This document shows positions 1 to 11,772 of a stretch of 64,000 nt of DNA, one piece after another. The stretch is from Lamellibrachia columna (lineage: Eukaryota > Annelida > Polychaeta > Sabellida > Siboglinidae): positions 23,304,878 to 23,368,877 of the forward strand of contig OY759269.1 in NCBI GenBank assembly GCA_963662155.1, read 5' to 3'. The notes under the pieces are model-generated. The model ran no database searches and was not told the origin of the DNA. It saw only the letters and a program-made list of their open reading frames with translations. Numbering within the stretch: the stretch's first letter is position 1; the number at the start of each line of letters is the position of its first letter. A program made the translations under genes and the position numbers.

Positions 1-3000
1 GTGGATGGGTGTGTCTGTGTCTCTGGTGGAACGTATCAGTGCTCCTACAATTGTGGATGGGAGTATCTGTGTCTCTGGTGGAACATATCAGTGCTCTAAC
101 CACTGTGGATGGGTGTGTATGTGTCTCTGGTGGAACATTTCAGTGCTCATATCACTTTGGATGTGTGTGTATGTGTTTCCGGTGCAATATGTCAGTGCTT
201 TAGCCACTGTGGATGGGTGTGTCTTTGTCTCTGGTGGAACATTTCAATGCTCTGATCACTGTGGGTTTGTTTGTCTGTATCTCTAGCGGAATAGGTCAGT
301 GCTCTGACCACAGTGGATGGGTGAGTCTGTGTCTCTGTTGGAACACGTTAGTGCTCTTATCATTGTGGATTGGTGTGTCTTGGTCTCTGGTGGAACATTT
401 CAATGGTCCGATCACTAGTGGAACATATCAGTGCTCCAACAATTGTGGATGGGTGTGTCTGTGTCTCTGGTGGAACATGTCAGTGCTCTGTCCACTGTGG
501 ATGGGTGTATCTGTGTCTCTGGTGGAACATTTCAGTGCTCTTATCACTTTGGATGGGTGTGTCAGTGCTCTTATCAGTGTGGATTGGTGTGACTGTGTCT
601 ATGGTGGAACATTTCAATGCCCTGATCACTGTGGGTTTGTTGGTCTGTATCTCTGGCGGAATATGTCAGTGCTCTGACCACAGTGGATGGGTGTGTCTGT
701 GTCTCTGTTGGAAAATGTCAGTACTCTGACCACTGCATGTATCAAACATGTCAGTGTTTTGACCATTGTGGATGGGTGTATCAAACATGTCAATGCTCTG
801 ACCACAGTGGATTGTAGTGTCTTTGGTGAACAAGTCACTGCTTTGATCACTGTGGATTGGTGTGTCTGTGTCTCTTGTGGAAAATTTCAATGCTCTGATC
901 ACTGTGGATGGGTGTGTCTGCATCTCTGGTGGAACATATCAGTGCTCCTACAATTGTGGATGGGTGTATGTGTGTCTCTGGTGGAACATGTCAGTTGTCT
1001 GACCATTGAGGATGGGTGTTTCAAACATGGGTATGTCTGTGTCTCTTTTGGAACATGTCATTGCTCTTATCACTGTGGATGGGTGTGTCTGTGTCTCTGT
1101 TGGAACATTTCAATGCTCTGATCACTGTGGATTTGTTTGTCTGTATCTCTGGTGGGATATGTCAGTGCTCTGACCACAGTGGATTGGTGTGTCTGTGTCT
1201 CTGGTGGAACATTTCAGTGCTTTGACCACTGTGGATGGGTGTACCTGTGTTTCTGGTGCAATATGTCAGTGCTCTGACCACAGTGGATGGATGTGTATGT
1301 ATCTCTGGTGTAATATGGCAGTGCTCTGACCAATGTGGCTGGGTGTGTCTATCTATCTATCTGTTGGAACATGTCACTGCTTTGATCACTGTGGATTTGT
1401 GTGTCTGTGTCTCTTGTGGAAAATGTCAATGCTCTGATCACTGTGGATGGGTGTGTCTCTGTCTTTGGTGGAACATATCAGTGCTCCTACAATTGTGGAT
1501 GGGTGTATCTGTGTCTCTGGTGGAACATGTCAGTGGTCTGACCATTGAGGATGGGTTTTTCAAACATGTCAGTGCTGTGACCCCTGTGGATGGGTGAGTC
1601 TGTATCTCTGTTGGAACAGGTCAGTGCTCTTATCATTGTGGATTTGTTTTTCTGTATCTCTGGTGGAACATATCAGTGCTCCTACAATTGTCTCTGGTGA
1701 AACATGTCAGTGGTCTGACTATTGAGGATGGGTTTGTCAAACATGTCAGTGCTGTGACCACTGTGGATGGGTATGTTTGTGTCTCTGTTGGAACATGTCA
1801 GTGCTCTTATCACTGTGGATTGGTGTGTCTGTGTCTCTGGTGGAACATTTCAATGCTCTGATCACTGTCGATTTCTTTTTCTGTATCTCTGGTGGAACAT
1901 GTCAGTGCTCTGACCACTGCGTGTATCAAACATGTCAGTGCTCTGACCATTGTGGATGGGTGTATCAAACATGTCAATGCTCTGACCACCGTGGATGGGT
2001 GTGTCTTTGACTTTGGTGAATATATCAGTGCTTTTACCACCTTGGATGTGTGTGTCTGTGCCCCTGTTGGAATATGTCAGTGCTCTGACCATTGCGGATG
2101 GGTGTATCAAACATATCAGTGCTCTGACCTCTGTTGATGGGTGCTTCGTATCTCTGGTAGAATATATCAGTGCTCTGACCTCTGTTGATGGGTGCTTCGT
2201 ATCTCTGGTAGAATATATCAGTGCTCTAACCACTGTGGATGGGTGTGTCTGTGGCTCTGGTGCAACATGTCAGTGCTTTGACCACTGTGGATGGTTGAGT
2301 CTGTGTCTCTGGTGGTACATGTCAGTGCTCTGACCACTATGGATGGGTGTGTCTGTGTCTCTGCTGGAACATTTCAGTGCTCTTATCACTTTGGATGGGT
2401 GTGTCTGTGTCTCTGGTGGAACATATCAGTGCTGTGACCACTGTGGATGGGTGTATCTCTGTCTCTGGTGGAATATGTCAGTGCTCTGACCACTGTGGTT
2501 GGGGGTGTATATATCACTGGTGCAACATGGCAGTGCACTGACCAATGTGGCTGTGTGTCTTTCTATCTGTTGGTACATGTCACTGGTTTGATCACTGTGG
2601 ATTGGTGTGTCTGTGTCTCTTGTGGAAAATTTCAATGCTCAGATCACTATGGATGGGTGTGTCTCTGTCTGTGGTGGAACCTATCAGTGCTCCTTCAATT
2701 GTGGATGGGTGTATCTGTGTCTCTGGTGGAACATGTCAGTTGTCTAACCATTGAGGATGGGTGTTTCAAACATGTCAGTGCTGTGACCACTGTGGATGGG
2801 TGTGTCTGTGTCTCTGTTGGAACATGTCATATCTGTTGGAACATGCTCTGACCACTGTGGATGGGGGTGTATGTATCACTGGTGCAACATGGCAGTGCAC
2901 TGACCAATGTGGCTGTGTGTCTTTCTATCTGTTGGTACATGTCACTGCTTTGATCACTGTGGATTGGTGTGTCTCTTTCTCTTGTGGAAAATTTCAATGC

Positions 3001-6000
3001 TCTGATCACTATGGATGGGTGTGTCTCTCTCTGTTGTGGAACATATGAGTGCTCCTTCAATTGTGGATGGGTGTATCTGTGTCTCTGGTGGAACATGTCA
3101 GTTGTCTAACCATTGAGGATGGGTGTTTCAAACATTTCAGTGCTGTGACCACTGTGGATTGGTGTGTCTGTGTCTCTAGTGGAACATTTCAATGCTCTGA
3201 TTACTGTGGACTTGTTTGTCTGTATCTCTGGTGGAATATGTCAGTGCTCTGACCACAGTGGATGGGTGTGTCTGTGTCTCTATTGGAACATGTCAGTACT
3301 CTGAACACTGCGTGTGTCAAACATGTCAGTTCTCTGCCCATTGTGGATGGGTGTATCAAACATGTCAATGCTCTGACCACTGTGGATGGGTGTGTGTTTG
3401 TTTCTGGTGAACATGTCAGTGCTCTGACCACTTTGGATGTGTGTGTCTGTGCCCCTGTTGAAATATGTCAGTGCTCTGACCACTGCGGATGGATGTATCA
3501 AACATGTCAATGCTCTGACCTCTGTTGATGGGTGCTTCTTTATCTCTGGTAGAATATATCAGTGCTCTAACCACTGTGGATGTGCGTGTCTGTGGTTCTG
3601 GTGCAACATGTCAGTGCTTTGAACACTGTGGATGGGTGAGTCTTTGTCTCTGTTGGAACATGTCAGTGCTCTGATCACTGTGAATTTGTGTGTCTGTGTC
3701 TCTTGTGGAACATTTCAGTGCTCTGACCACTACGAATGGTTGTATCAAACATGTCAGTGCTCTGACCACTATGGATGGGTGTGTCTGTGTCTCTGTTGGA
3801 ACATTTCAGTGCTCTTATCACTTTGGATGGGTGTGTCTGTGTCTCTGGTGGAACATGTCAGTGCTGTTACCACTGTGGATGGGTGTATATGTGTCTCTCT
3901 TGCAATATATCGGTGCTCTGACCACAGTGGATGGATTTATCTGTATCTCTGGTGGAATATGTCAGTGCTCTGGCCACTGTGGATGGGTGTGTCTGTATCA
4001 CTGGTGCAACATGGCAGTGCTCTGACCAATGTGGCTGTGTGTCTTTCTATCTGTTGGTACATGTCACTGCTTTGATCACTGTGGATTGGTGTGTCTGTGT
4101 CCCTTGTGGAAAATTTCAATGCTCTGATCACTATGGATGAGTGTGTCTCTGTCTGTGGTGAAACATATCAGTGCTCCTACAATTGTGGATAGGTATATCT
4201 GTGTCTCTGGTGGAACATGTCAGTTGTCTAACCATTGAGGATGGGTGTTTCAAACATGTCAGTGCTGTGACCACTGTGGATGGGTGTGTCTGTGTCTCTG
4301 TTGGAACATGTCAGTGCTCTAATCACTGTGGATTGGTGTGTCTCTGTCTCTAGTGAAACGTTTCAATGCTCTGATCACTGTGGACTTATTTGTCTGTATC
4401 TCTGGTGGAATATGTCAGTGCTCTGACCACAGTGGATGGGTGTGTCTGTGTCTCTGTTGGAACATGTCAGTACTCTGAACACTGCATGTATCAAACATGT
4501 CAGTTCTCTGACCATTGTGGATGGGTGTATCACACATGTCAATGCTCTGACCACTGTGGAAGGGTGTATCTTTGTCTCTAGTGAACATGTCAGTGTTCTG
4601 ACCACTTTGGATGTGTGTGTCTGTGCCCCTGTTGGAATATTTCAGTGCTCTGACCACTGCGGATGGATGTATCAAACATGTCAGTGTTCTGACCTCTGTT
4701 GATCGGTGCTTCTTTATCTCTGGTAGAATATATCAGTGCTCTAACCGCTATGGATGGGTGTGTTTGTGGCTCTGGTGTAACATGTCAGTGCTTTGAACAC
4801 TGTGGATGGGTGAGTCTTTGTCTCTGTTGGAACATATCAATGCTCTGATCACTGTGAATTTGTGTGTCTGTGTCTCTGGTGGAACATGTCAGTGCTCTGA
4901 CCACTGCGAATGGTTGTATCAAACATGTCAGTGTTCTGACCACGATGGATGGGTGTGTATGTGTCTCTGGTGAAACATGTCAGTGCTCTAACCACTGTGG
5001 ATTGGTGTGTCTTTGTCTCTGGTGGAACATTTCAGTGCCCTTATCACTTTGGATGGGTGTGTCTGTGTCTCTGGTGGAACATGTCAGTGCTCTGACCACT
5101 GTGGATGGGTGTATCTGTATCTCTGGTGCAATATGTCAGTGCTCTGACCACAGTGGATGGATGTTTCTGTATCTCTGGTGTAATATGGCAGTGCTCTGAC
5201 CAATGTGGCTGGGTGTGTCTATCTATCTGTTGGAACATGTCAATGCTTTGATCACTGTGGATTTGTGTGTCTGTTTCTCTTGTGGAAAATTTCAATGCTC
5301 TGATCACTTTGGATGGGTGTGTCTCTGTCTCCGGTGGAACATTTCAATGCTCCTACAATTGTGGATTGTAGTGTCTGTCTATCTGTTGGAACATGTCACT
5401 GCTTTGATCACTGTGGATTTGTGTGTCTGTGTCTCTTGTGGAAAATTTCAATGCTCTGATCACTGTGGAGGGATGTGTCCTTGTCTCTGGTGGAACATAT
5501 CAGTGCTCCTACAATTGTGGATGGGTTTAACTGTGTCTCTTGGAACATGTCAGTGGTCTGACCATTGAGGATGGGTTTTTCAAACATGTCAGTGCTGTGA
5601 CCACTGTGGATGGGTGAGTCTGTGTCTTTGGTGCAATATGTCAGTGCTCTGACCACAGTGGATGGATGTGTCTTTATCTCTGGTGCAACATGCCAGTGCT
5701 CTGACCAATGTGGCTGGGTGTGTCTTTCTATCGGTTGGAACATATCACTGCTTTGATCACTGTGGATTGTTGTGTCTTTGTCTCTTGTGGAAAATTTCTA
5801 AGCTCTGATCACTGTGGATGGGTGTGTCTGTATCTCTGGTGAAACATATCAGTGCTCCTACTATTGTGGATGGGAGTATCTCTGTCTCTGGTGGAACATA
5901 TCAGTGGTCTGACCATTGAAGATGGGTGTTTCAAAAAGTCAGTGCTGTGACCACTGTGGTTGGGTGTGTTTGTGTCTCTGTTGGAACATATCAGTGCTCT

Positions 6001-7456
6001 TATGACTGTGGATTGGTGTGTCTGTGTCTCAGTCACACCCATCCACAGTGATCAGAGCATTGACATTTTCCACAAGAGTCACAGAAACACCAATCTACAG
6101 TGGTCAAAGCAATGACATGTTCCAACAGATCGAAAGACACACCCAGCCACATTGGTCAGAGCACTGCCATATTGCACAAAAGATACAGTCACACCCACCC
6201 ACAGTGGTCAGAGCACTGACATATTCCACTAGAGATACAGACACACCCATCCACTGTTGTCAGAGCACTGATATATTACACCAGAGACACAGATACACCC
6301 ATCCACAGTGGTCAGAGCACTGACATGTTCCACCAGAGACACAGACACACCCATCCAAAGTGATAAGAGCACTGAAATGTTCCACCAGAGATACAGACAC
6401 ACAAATCCACAGTTATCAGAGCACTGACATGTTCCAACAGAGACAAAGACTCACCCATCAACAATGGTCAAAGCACTGATATGTTGCACCAGAGCCACAG
6501 ACACACCCATCCACAGTGGTTAGAGCACTGATATATTCTACCAGAGATACAGAAGCACCCATCAACAGAGGTCAGAGCACTGACATGTTTTATACACCCA
6601 TCCGCAGTGGTCAGAGCACTGACATGTTTGATACATGCAGTGGTCAGAGTACTGACATGTTCCAACAGAGACACAGACACACCCATCCACTGTGGTCAGA
6701 GTACTGACATATTCAACCAGAGATTCAGACAAACAAATCCACAGTGATCAGATAATTGAAATGTTCCACCAGAGACAAAGACACACCAATCCAATCCAAT
6801 AAGAGCACTAACATGTTAAATCAGAGACACAAACACACCCATCCACAGTGGTCACAGCACTGACTTGTTTGATACATCCATCCACTGTGGTCAGAGCACT
6901 GGTATATTGCATCAGAGAGACAGATACGCCAATCCACAGTGGTCAGAGCACTGACATGTTCCACCAGAGACAAAGACACACCCATCCAAAGTGATAAGAG
7001 CACTGACATGTTCCACCAGAGATAAAGACACACCCATCGACAGTGGTTAGAGCACTGACATGTTGCACCAGAGACACAGTCACACCCATCCAGAGTGGTC
7101 AGAGCACTGACATGTTTGATTCAACCATTCGCAGTGGTCAGAGCACTGACATATTTCACCAGAGACACAGACACACAAATCCACAGTGATCACAGCACTG
7201 ACATGTTCCAACAGAGACAAAGACACACCCATCCACAGTGGTCAAAGCACTGACATGTTGCACCAGAGCCACAGACACACCCATCCACAGTGGCTGGGTG
7301 TGTCTTTGTCTCTGTTGGAACATGTTAGTGCTTTGATCACTGTGGATTAGTGTGTCTGTGTCTTTGGTGGAACATTTCATGCTCTGATCACTTAGGATGC
7401 ATGTGTCTGTGTCTCTGGTGGAACAAGTCAGTGCTCTGACCACCGCGGATGTGTGT
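1..7456. repeat. 52-bp minisatellite array
   Basis: The stretch is built of a unit of about 52 bp that reads, in pieces, gtggatgggtgtgtctgtgt, then ctctggtggaacatgtcagt, then gctctgaccact. By length there are roughly 140 units, with shorter variants of about 39 bp that carry tatcaaacatgtcagtgctc. Units differ by scattered substitutions. The period is not a multiple of three and the unit has few stops, so reading frames stay open by chance on both strands; I see no coding signal. The array begins before the window, so its full length is unknown. Confidence 0.95.
6026..7288 (-). repeat. Inverted block inside the 52-bp array
   Basis: From about 6030 the same unit runs in reverse complement (cacccatccacagtggtcag), and at about 7288 it flips back. 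The left junction falls in gtgtctcagtcacacccatc and the right one in ccacagtggctgggtgtgtc, both inside repeat units. About 24 units are inverted, so this 1.26-kb segment could pair with either flank and form a long hairpin. Confidence 0.9.
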
Positions 7457-7636
7457 ATCGAAAGCGAAAATAAAGGCCCTGGTGGTGAGTAATGAACTCA
7501 TCTTTTTACATCTTTTATGTACTTTCTAATGGAGCACTGGTGGACACTTCCAGCATTAGTGCCCACTTGATACTCGCCTCTACCTACTACAATTAACCTA
7601 ATCATAATTATCTTATGCTATGCTTATTAAAACATT

Positions 7637-7654
7637 TTGTTGTTGTTGTTGTTT

Positions 7655-7691
<37 letters not shown>

Positions 7692-7692
7692 A
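7637..7692. repeat. (TTG)n microsatellite
   Basis: About 18 copies of TTG, interrupted once by TTTTT, lie just after the end of the satellite array. Confidence 0.95.
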
Positions 7693-7718
7693 GAAATACA
7701 TAGAGGGATCATCTGTGG

Positions 7719-7943
7719 CAGAATTCAGACAGAGCCATCAGTTACAGTAAAGAAGAGGCTGCTGCCAACCTTTCCTCAGACACCAACACCTGCGTCACCA
7801 TCAGAGCCATGGGGGCCTCTTCCTCGGCCAACCGACTGAAGATACACCCGCATTATGCTTGCTGTATGTGCGGGAGCACCTTAACAAGAAACGAAAATTG
7901 GTTGCGACGTGTGAACAAAGGTTGCTGCAAAAAAAATCAATAA
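7719..7943 (+). CDS. Possible zinc-finger-like coding fragment
   Basis: A 74-codon frame without an obvious start ends at TAA 7941-7943. Near its end it contains HYACCMCGSTLTRNEN followed about ten residues later by CC, which resembles a C2H2/C2HC zinc finger (C-x2-C ... C). A stop lies in frame just upstream, so this would be an exon or a transposon remnant. The family is not recognised and no splice sites are convincing. It could be a chance frame. Confidence 0.25.
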   Translation, partial: QNSDRAISYSKEEAAANLSSDTNTCVTIRAMGASSSANRLKIHPHYACCMCGSTLTRNENWLRRVNKGCCKKNQ

Positions 7944-8640
7944 CGAAGAGAGCAACAGCAAGAAGAAATTAAAGAGATAGAGGTAAGTTTGTTTTAATTA
8001 CATTGGAATGTAACAATGCCCATTTCTTTCAGCTGGCCGCTGCTACAGAGCCTATTGACATGCTGTCAACACGACAAACGGTTACGTTCATCCTATGTCT
8101 GTTACTACAGCAAGAAAGAGAGCATCTAAAAACTCTCTCTGCTTCCACCACTGGTGCTGTCACCACCACAACCGTCTACGTCTGCATCGGCGTCATCAAC
8201 AGTACCAGGACAGGCGTCGCATCAGATCATGGAATACTGTACAACACCAACTTCTTTTGTTCATTATATAGATAGCGATAATTCTGATTTAGCTAAAATT
8301 TATTGATCAAATTGGAGAAGTGTTCATTCTACACATCGATTCATGTATATCTAGAAATATTTTTATTTAAGACTCATGGATACGAACCTAAATTCCTTGC
8401 ATCCCGTATTATGGAACATTTTACACCTGCAAGGTGACTGTAAAAACGGATTCTGTGTTACGCGTTATTTTAATTGACTTTTGTTGTACACGAATAAAAG
8501 TGCAAACATTATCTGTGTTATGTTGCTTTGTCATAGTATTAGAATAATACGTCATATATCAATCCAAATAAGCACACTAAATAGGTCATGTTTTAACTTC
8601 TTTGCATCTCAAGAACTGGCCTTAATGACCACAAACATAC
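7944..8640. other. No clear gene
   Basis: A 90-codon plus-strand frame at 8003-8275 follows a fair splice-acceptor-like tract (cccatttctttcag, ending at 8032) but has no recognisable domain. The rest is AT-rich with nothing I can support. Confidence 0.5.
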
Positions 8641-8644
8641 CACT

Positions 8645-9400
8645 TTGACCTGTTTTGTATGCATGTTGTCTAAAACAGTACACAAGAGATTATTGCCTCT
8701 CACTATGAAGATAGTCGAAAGAGTGCACAAATTTAACTATTTAAGTTTAATAATGGATGAACATCTAAACTGGACAAACCATGCAGATATCATTTCAAAT
8801 AAATGCTCAAAACCGTTAGGTGTACTTAATAAATTGAAACATGTCCTGCCTATTAATGTTAAAATCATACTGTATAAATCCTTAATATTGCCGCAATTCA
8901 ACTATGTAATAATGGCATGGGGATATAAATGTGACAGAATAATCAAAACTCTGAAAGAATACGCATAATAAATGTAAGTAAATAAAATGCACACATTGAA
9001 TCTATATTAAAAGTTTAAAATCATATATGTTACACATTCAAGAACAAAACAATTATTATAAATTAATATACTACAAATTACCTGGGTACTTACAACGTTT
9101 TGCTTTACACCAAAATCACAAAATCCATAATTACAACACACGCAGACATAATGAAATACATATAAGCAGAGCACATAACAAATTTGCAAAGAGAGGTATC
9201 CGACATAGCCACAAACAATAAACAACACCCCAGCAATATTGAAATAAGACCCATATTCATAGCCAAAGTGGTTTTGTCGCACATGTCAGAAAACATTATA
9301 TACAAAAATATAATGATAAGTGTGAAATTCTAAATTGTCATATTTGTGAAAATATATTGTCATTATTAACCCCTATAATAATGTCTAGCTATTTGTAATA
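8645..9400 (+). mobile_element. Non-LTR retrotransposon fragment (RT C-terminal part)
   Basis: The plus-strand frame at 8645-8968 reads like the segment after the catalytic core of Jockey/CR1-type reverse transcriptases: HKFNYLSLIMDEHLNWTNHA, then NKCSKPLGVLNKLKHVLP, then YKSLILPQFNYVIMAWG. Downstream at 9027-9221 a second frame gives YYKLPGYLQRFALHQN and HNYNTRRHNEIH, the C-terminal tail of the same family. Stops separate the pieces, so it is dead. The tail closely matches the LINE at 55.8-58.2 kb, so the two belong to one family. Confidence 0.75.
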
Positions 9401-9780
9401 TCAAATAATTATAATTTGAAGAGAACAAAACAATTCACATTTCGGTGTATATATTTTTTATAAATGAATAGTAAAATTATAAAAATTTAACTTTTTTATT
9501 TTACAAAGTCTGTTGTAAAACTAATAAAGTAGAAAGTAAAACACGGGTGGCTCTTAGAATAGCAAAATATTTTGGTTTTAATATGAGTCTCCTGTCCCAA
9601 ACATTCACCTGTAATTTTTTCGTATTAAACAGTGTATTGTATACAGTTTTTTTAAATTACTGTGTTTGTCTTTGTTTGTTTTTATTATGATTTATCAGTA
9701 ATAACTGTATTATATGTTCGTATGTATAATTAGAACAACTAAATATGATTCTGATTCTGTTTCTATATCCTCAGGAACCT
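9401..9780. other. AT-rich spacer, nothing recognised
   Basis: Strongly AT-rich sequence with no frame, RNA gene or repeat that I can support. Confidence 0.5.
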
Positions 9781-9783
9781 GAA

Positions 9784-10190
9784 CTCAGATCTGCGACAAA
9801 ACAGAATCATTAAGCTTAATCGTGAACAGGGAGCCCAAAAGTCATTATCAGAATGAGGGACAACCGAAGATTTATGGTGGAAATGCAATTTGGAATAAAT
9901 ATGAATCTTGAATTTCTTTTGGAAGATAGCTATAGTTTCAGATGTTTTCAAAGTGATGGGGAGTTCATTCCAGACCCTAGGTGCAGCGACAGAGAGAGCA
10001 CGTTTGCCTAAGTTAAATTTTGTTTTAGGCACAATAAGTTGTTGTGAAATTAATAATATGAGCTGCCTAGGGATATTTGACACATGCAGAACACTAGCCA
10101 AGTAGGGTGGTTGTTGTGTAAATAGAGCATAATATGTAAGAGTGGACAGCTTAAAATTAATTCGATAAGTAACAGGAAGCCAGTGTAATT
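9784..10190 (-). mobile_element. Non-LTR retrotransposon 3-prime fragment
   Basis: Minus-strand translation gives LHWLPVTYRINFK near 10180, then QQLIVPKTKFNLGKRALSVA and APRVWNELPITLKTSETIAI, ending in FQKKFKIHIYSKLHF. This is the signature C-terminus of CR1/L2-like retrotransposons (HWLPv..Ri.fK ... vPktk..lG.RafsvaaPr.WN.LP). The upstream reverse transcriptase is missing: the fragment runs straight into the (TGCG)n tract at 10205. Confidence 0.8.
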
Positions 10191-10204
10191 ATTTAAGTAG
10201 TGGC

Positions 10205-10533
<329 letters not shown>

Positions 10534-10812
10534 TTCCTTAATGTACTCAAGTTTGTGATTTATTTTAAATGAGACATTTTCTGATAATTACAAGTTATTA
10601 CATGATGAAAGTGATAGCAGATACCCCATGACTTTAATTACCATGAAACAATATGGGCTGTAGACACTTAATGTAATATTTTTTACAGTTTTGTGGACGT
10701 GCGATTGTGTGATAAGAGTAGACACTTAATGTATTAATGTTGGTGAATGATTTTCGATGAGATTTAGCTGTGATAATTGCAAGTAATGAAAGACTGATTT
10801 TTTTATTTATCG
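10534..10812. other. Left flank of Polinton copy 1, imperfect local repeats
   Basis: No gene. The motif gataattacaagttattaca at about 10579 and a weaker copy at about 10768 recur as gataattgtaagttattaca at about 25970, just beyond the right end of the Polinton. This suggests that the element split a locus that already contained diverged tandem repeats. The phrase gtagacacttaatgta also occurs twice (about 10660 and 10718). Confidence 0.5.
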
Positions 10813-10818
10813 CACGTG
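10813..10818. repeat. Target-site duplication, left (CACGTG)
   Basis: The six bases immediately outside the left inverted repeat are CACGTG, identical to 25953-25958 outside the right repeat. Six-base duplications are typical of Polinton integration. Confidence 0.85.
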
Positions 10819-11008
10819 AGTAGTAGAAGTAAGTTTCTGAGACCTCAAATCCGGCACCCATGTGTCTGAACGACTTCCGGTTGCGCGCGCAGCCAATCAG
10901 AGCGCCCCCTGACGGCTGTAGGAACACCAAAAACCGTGCGCAGCGCCCCCTAGCGGCTGTAGGAGTACCGAAAGATAACCAGTAGCCATCGATAGTGGAC
11001 ATAGGAAC
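10819..11008. repeat. Left terminal inverted repeat of Polinton copy 1
   Basis: 190 bp, reverse-complementary to 25763-25952 with two mismatches (acttcc/acatcc near 10874 and aaaaacc/aaatacc near 10931). It contains a CCAAT box (agccaatcag) and two direct copies of a 28-bp module whose core is gcgccccct.rcggctgtag. Confidence 0.95.
10902..10957 (-). promoter_or_regulatory. Two tandem CTCF-like motifs in the left TIR
   Basis: Read on the minus strand, 10942-10957 is GCCGCTAGGGGGCGCT and 10902-10917 is AGCCGTCAGGGGGCGC. Both resemble the published CTCF core CCACNAGGGGGCGC, differing mainly at the ACN positions. The pair is about 40 bp apart and is mirrored in the right TIR. This is a match by eye to a known consensus; binding is inference. 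Confidence 0.4.
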
Positions 11009-11161
11009 GACTGTCGGTTAGCAGCGGTCATTAATAGGATAATTAATAACTGAGATGAAAGAGTAAGTTAACAGTAGTCATTAATAACTGAGATCAAAGG
11101 ACCTAACGAGGAGACGAGAAACTAACAAAACAAAAACGGTATCGTACGAGTGGACACGTAT

Positions 11162-11167
11162 TTTATT
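11162..11167 (-). terminator. Polyadenylation signal AATAAA
   Basis: Minus-strand AATAAA lies about 150 bp past the protease stop, where the leftward late gene block should end. Copy 2 keeps the same signal in the same context (caataaaa(c/t)acgtg) at 47817-47822, which supports function. Confidence 0.65.
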
Positions 11168-11319
11168 GAACAACACAAGCAGCAGCATGGCGATACAATA
11201 TGGGTAGCGTGTAATATCACGACAACTATGACGATGAAGATGAGGTCGCGAGCTTAGGGGTGTCTCCACCTCGCCAGAGGCTCGAGGGTGACGATGAGGC
11301 GACTTGCGGATGTTGACCA

Positions 11320-11771
11320 TCACGCCATGTACGAAGTGTGATAGTACAGTCTACCTTGTCGCATATGTTTAAGCCAACCAAACACGCGGCAATCGTTAGC
11401 AACTAGATCGGTGCCGAATACGTTGTTAAAAGTTCTCATTGGAAAGCCGTTACAACGAAGCAATACAAAAGCTACGCAATATTGTCCACAAACGTTAGAC
11501 AGAGGACTCTGAAGTCTCTTGCTATTATGAGTCCACTCGGAACAATGTTCGTTCATGAAGGTGCGGAAGGCCGCGTGACGTGGCGGCAGGCCGTACGAGC
11601 AGAAGTAATCGCCGCGTCCGTCGGCAGCCAGGTACAGCGCTATCCAATGTTCGCCCGGTTCGGAACGCCGTCTATCGTCGCAGGCAGTCCATCTTTGGGT
11701 ACGACACCGCGAAATATCGATCTGGTGCACGGGTCCGTCTCCAGTAGTCGGGCGATCTGCAGGGTGTCCAT
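11320..11771 (-). pseudogene. Adenain-like maturation protease (C5-type cysteine protease), frameshifted
   Basis: In Polintons and adenoviruses this protease cleaves capsid precursors. The C-terminal frame shows the catalytic histidine in GEHWIALYL, the SYGLPP segment and the catalytic cysteine in VCGQYCVAFVL. The N-terminal part starts at ATG 11771, two bases past the major capsid stop, and contains the family motif GVVPKDGLP, but it is in another frame. Compared with copy 2, about 40 bp that encode the NTD segment ahead of the histidine are deleted near 11675, which causes the frame change. The protein is therefore predicted inactive. Confidence 0.85.
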
Positions 11772-11772
11772 C

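Noticed and set aside
1..6000. Cysteine-rich repeat proteins in the satellite, and a CRISPR-like array
   Set aside because: The 52-bp period shifts frame every unit and there are no unique spacers; it is a eukaryotic minisatellite.
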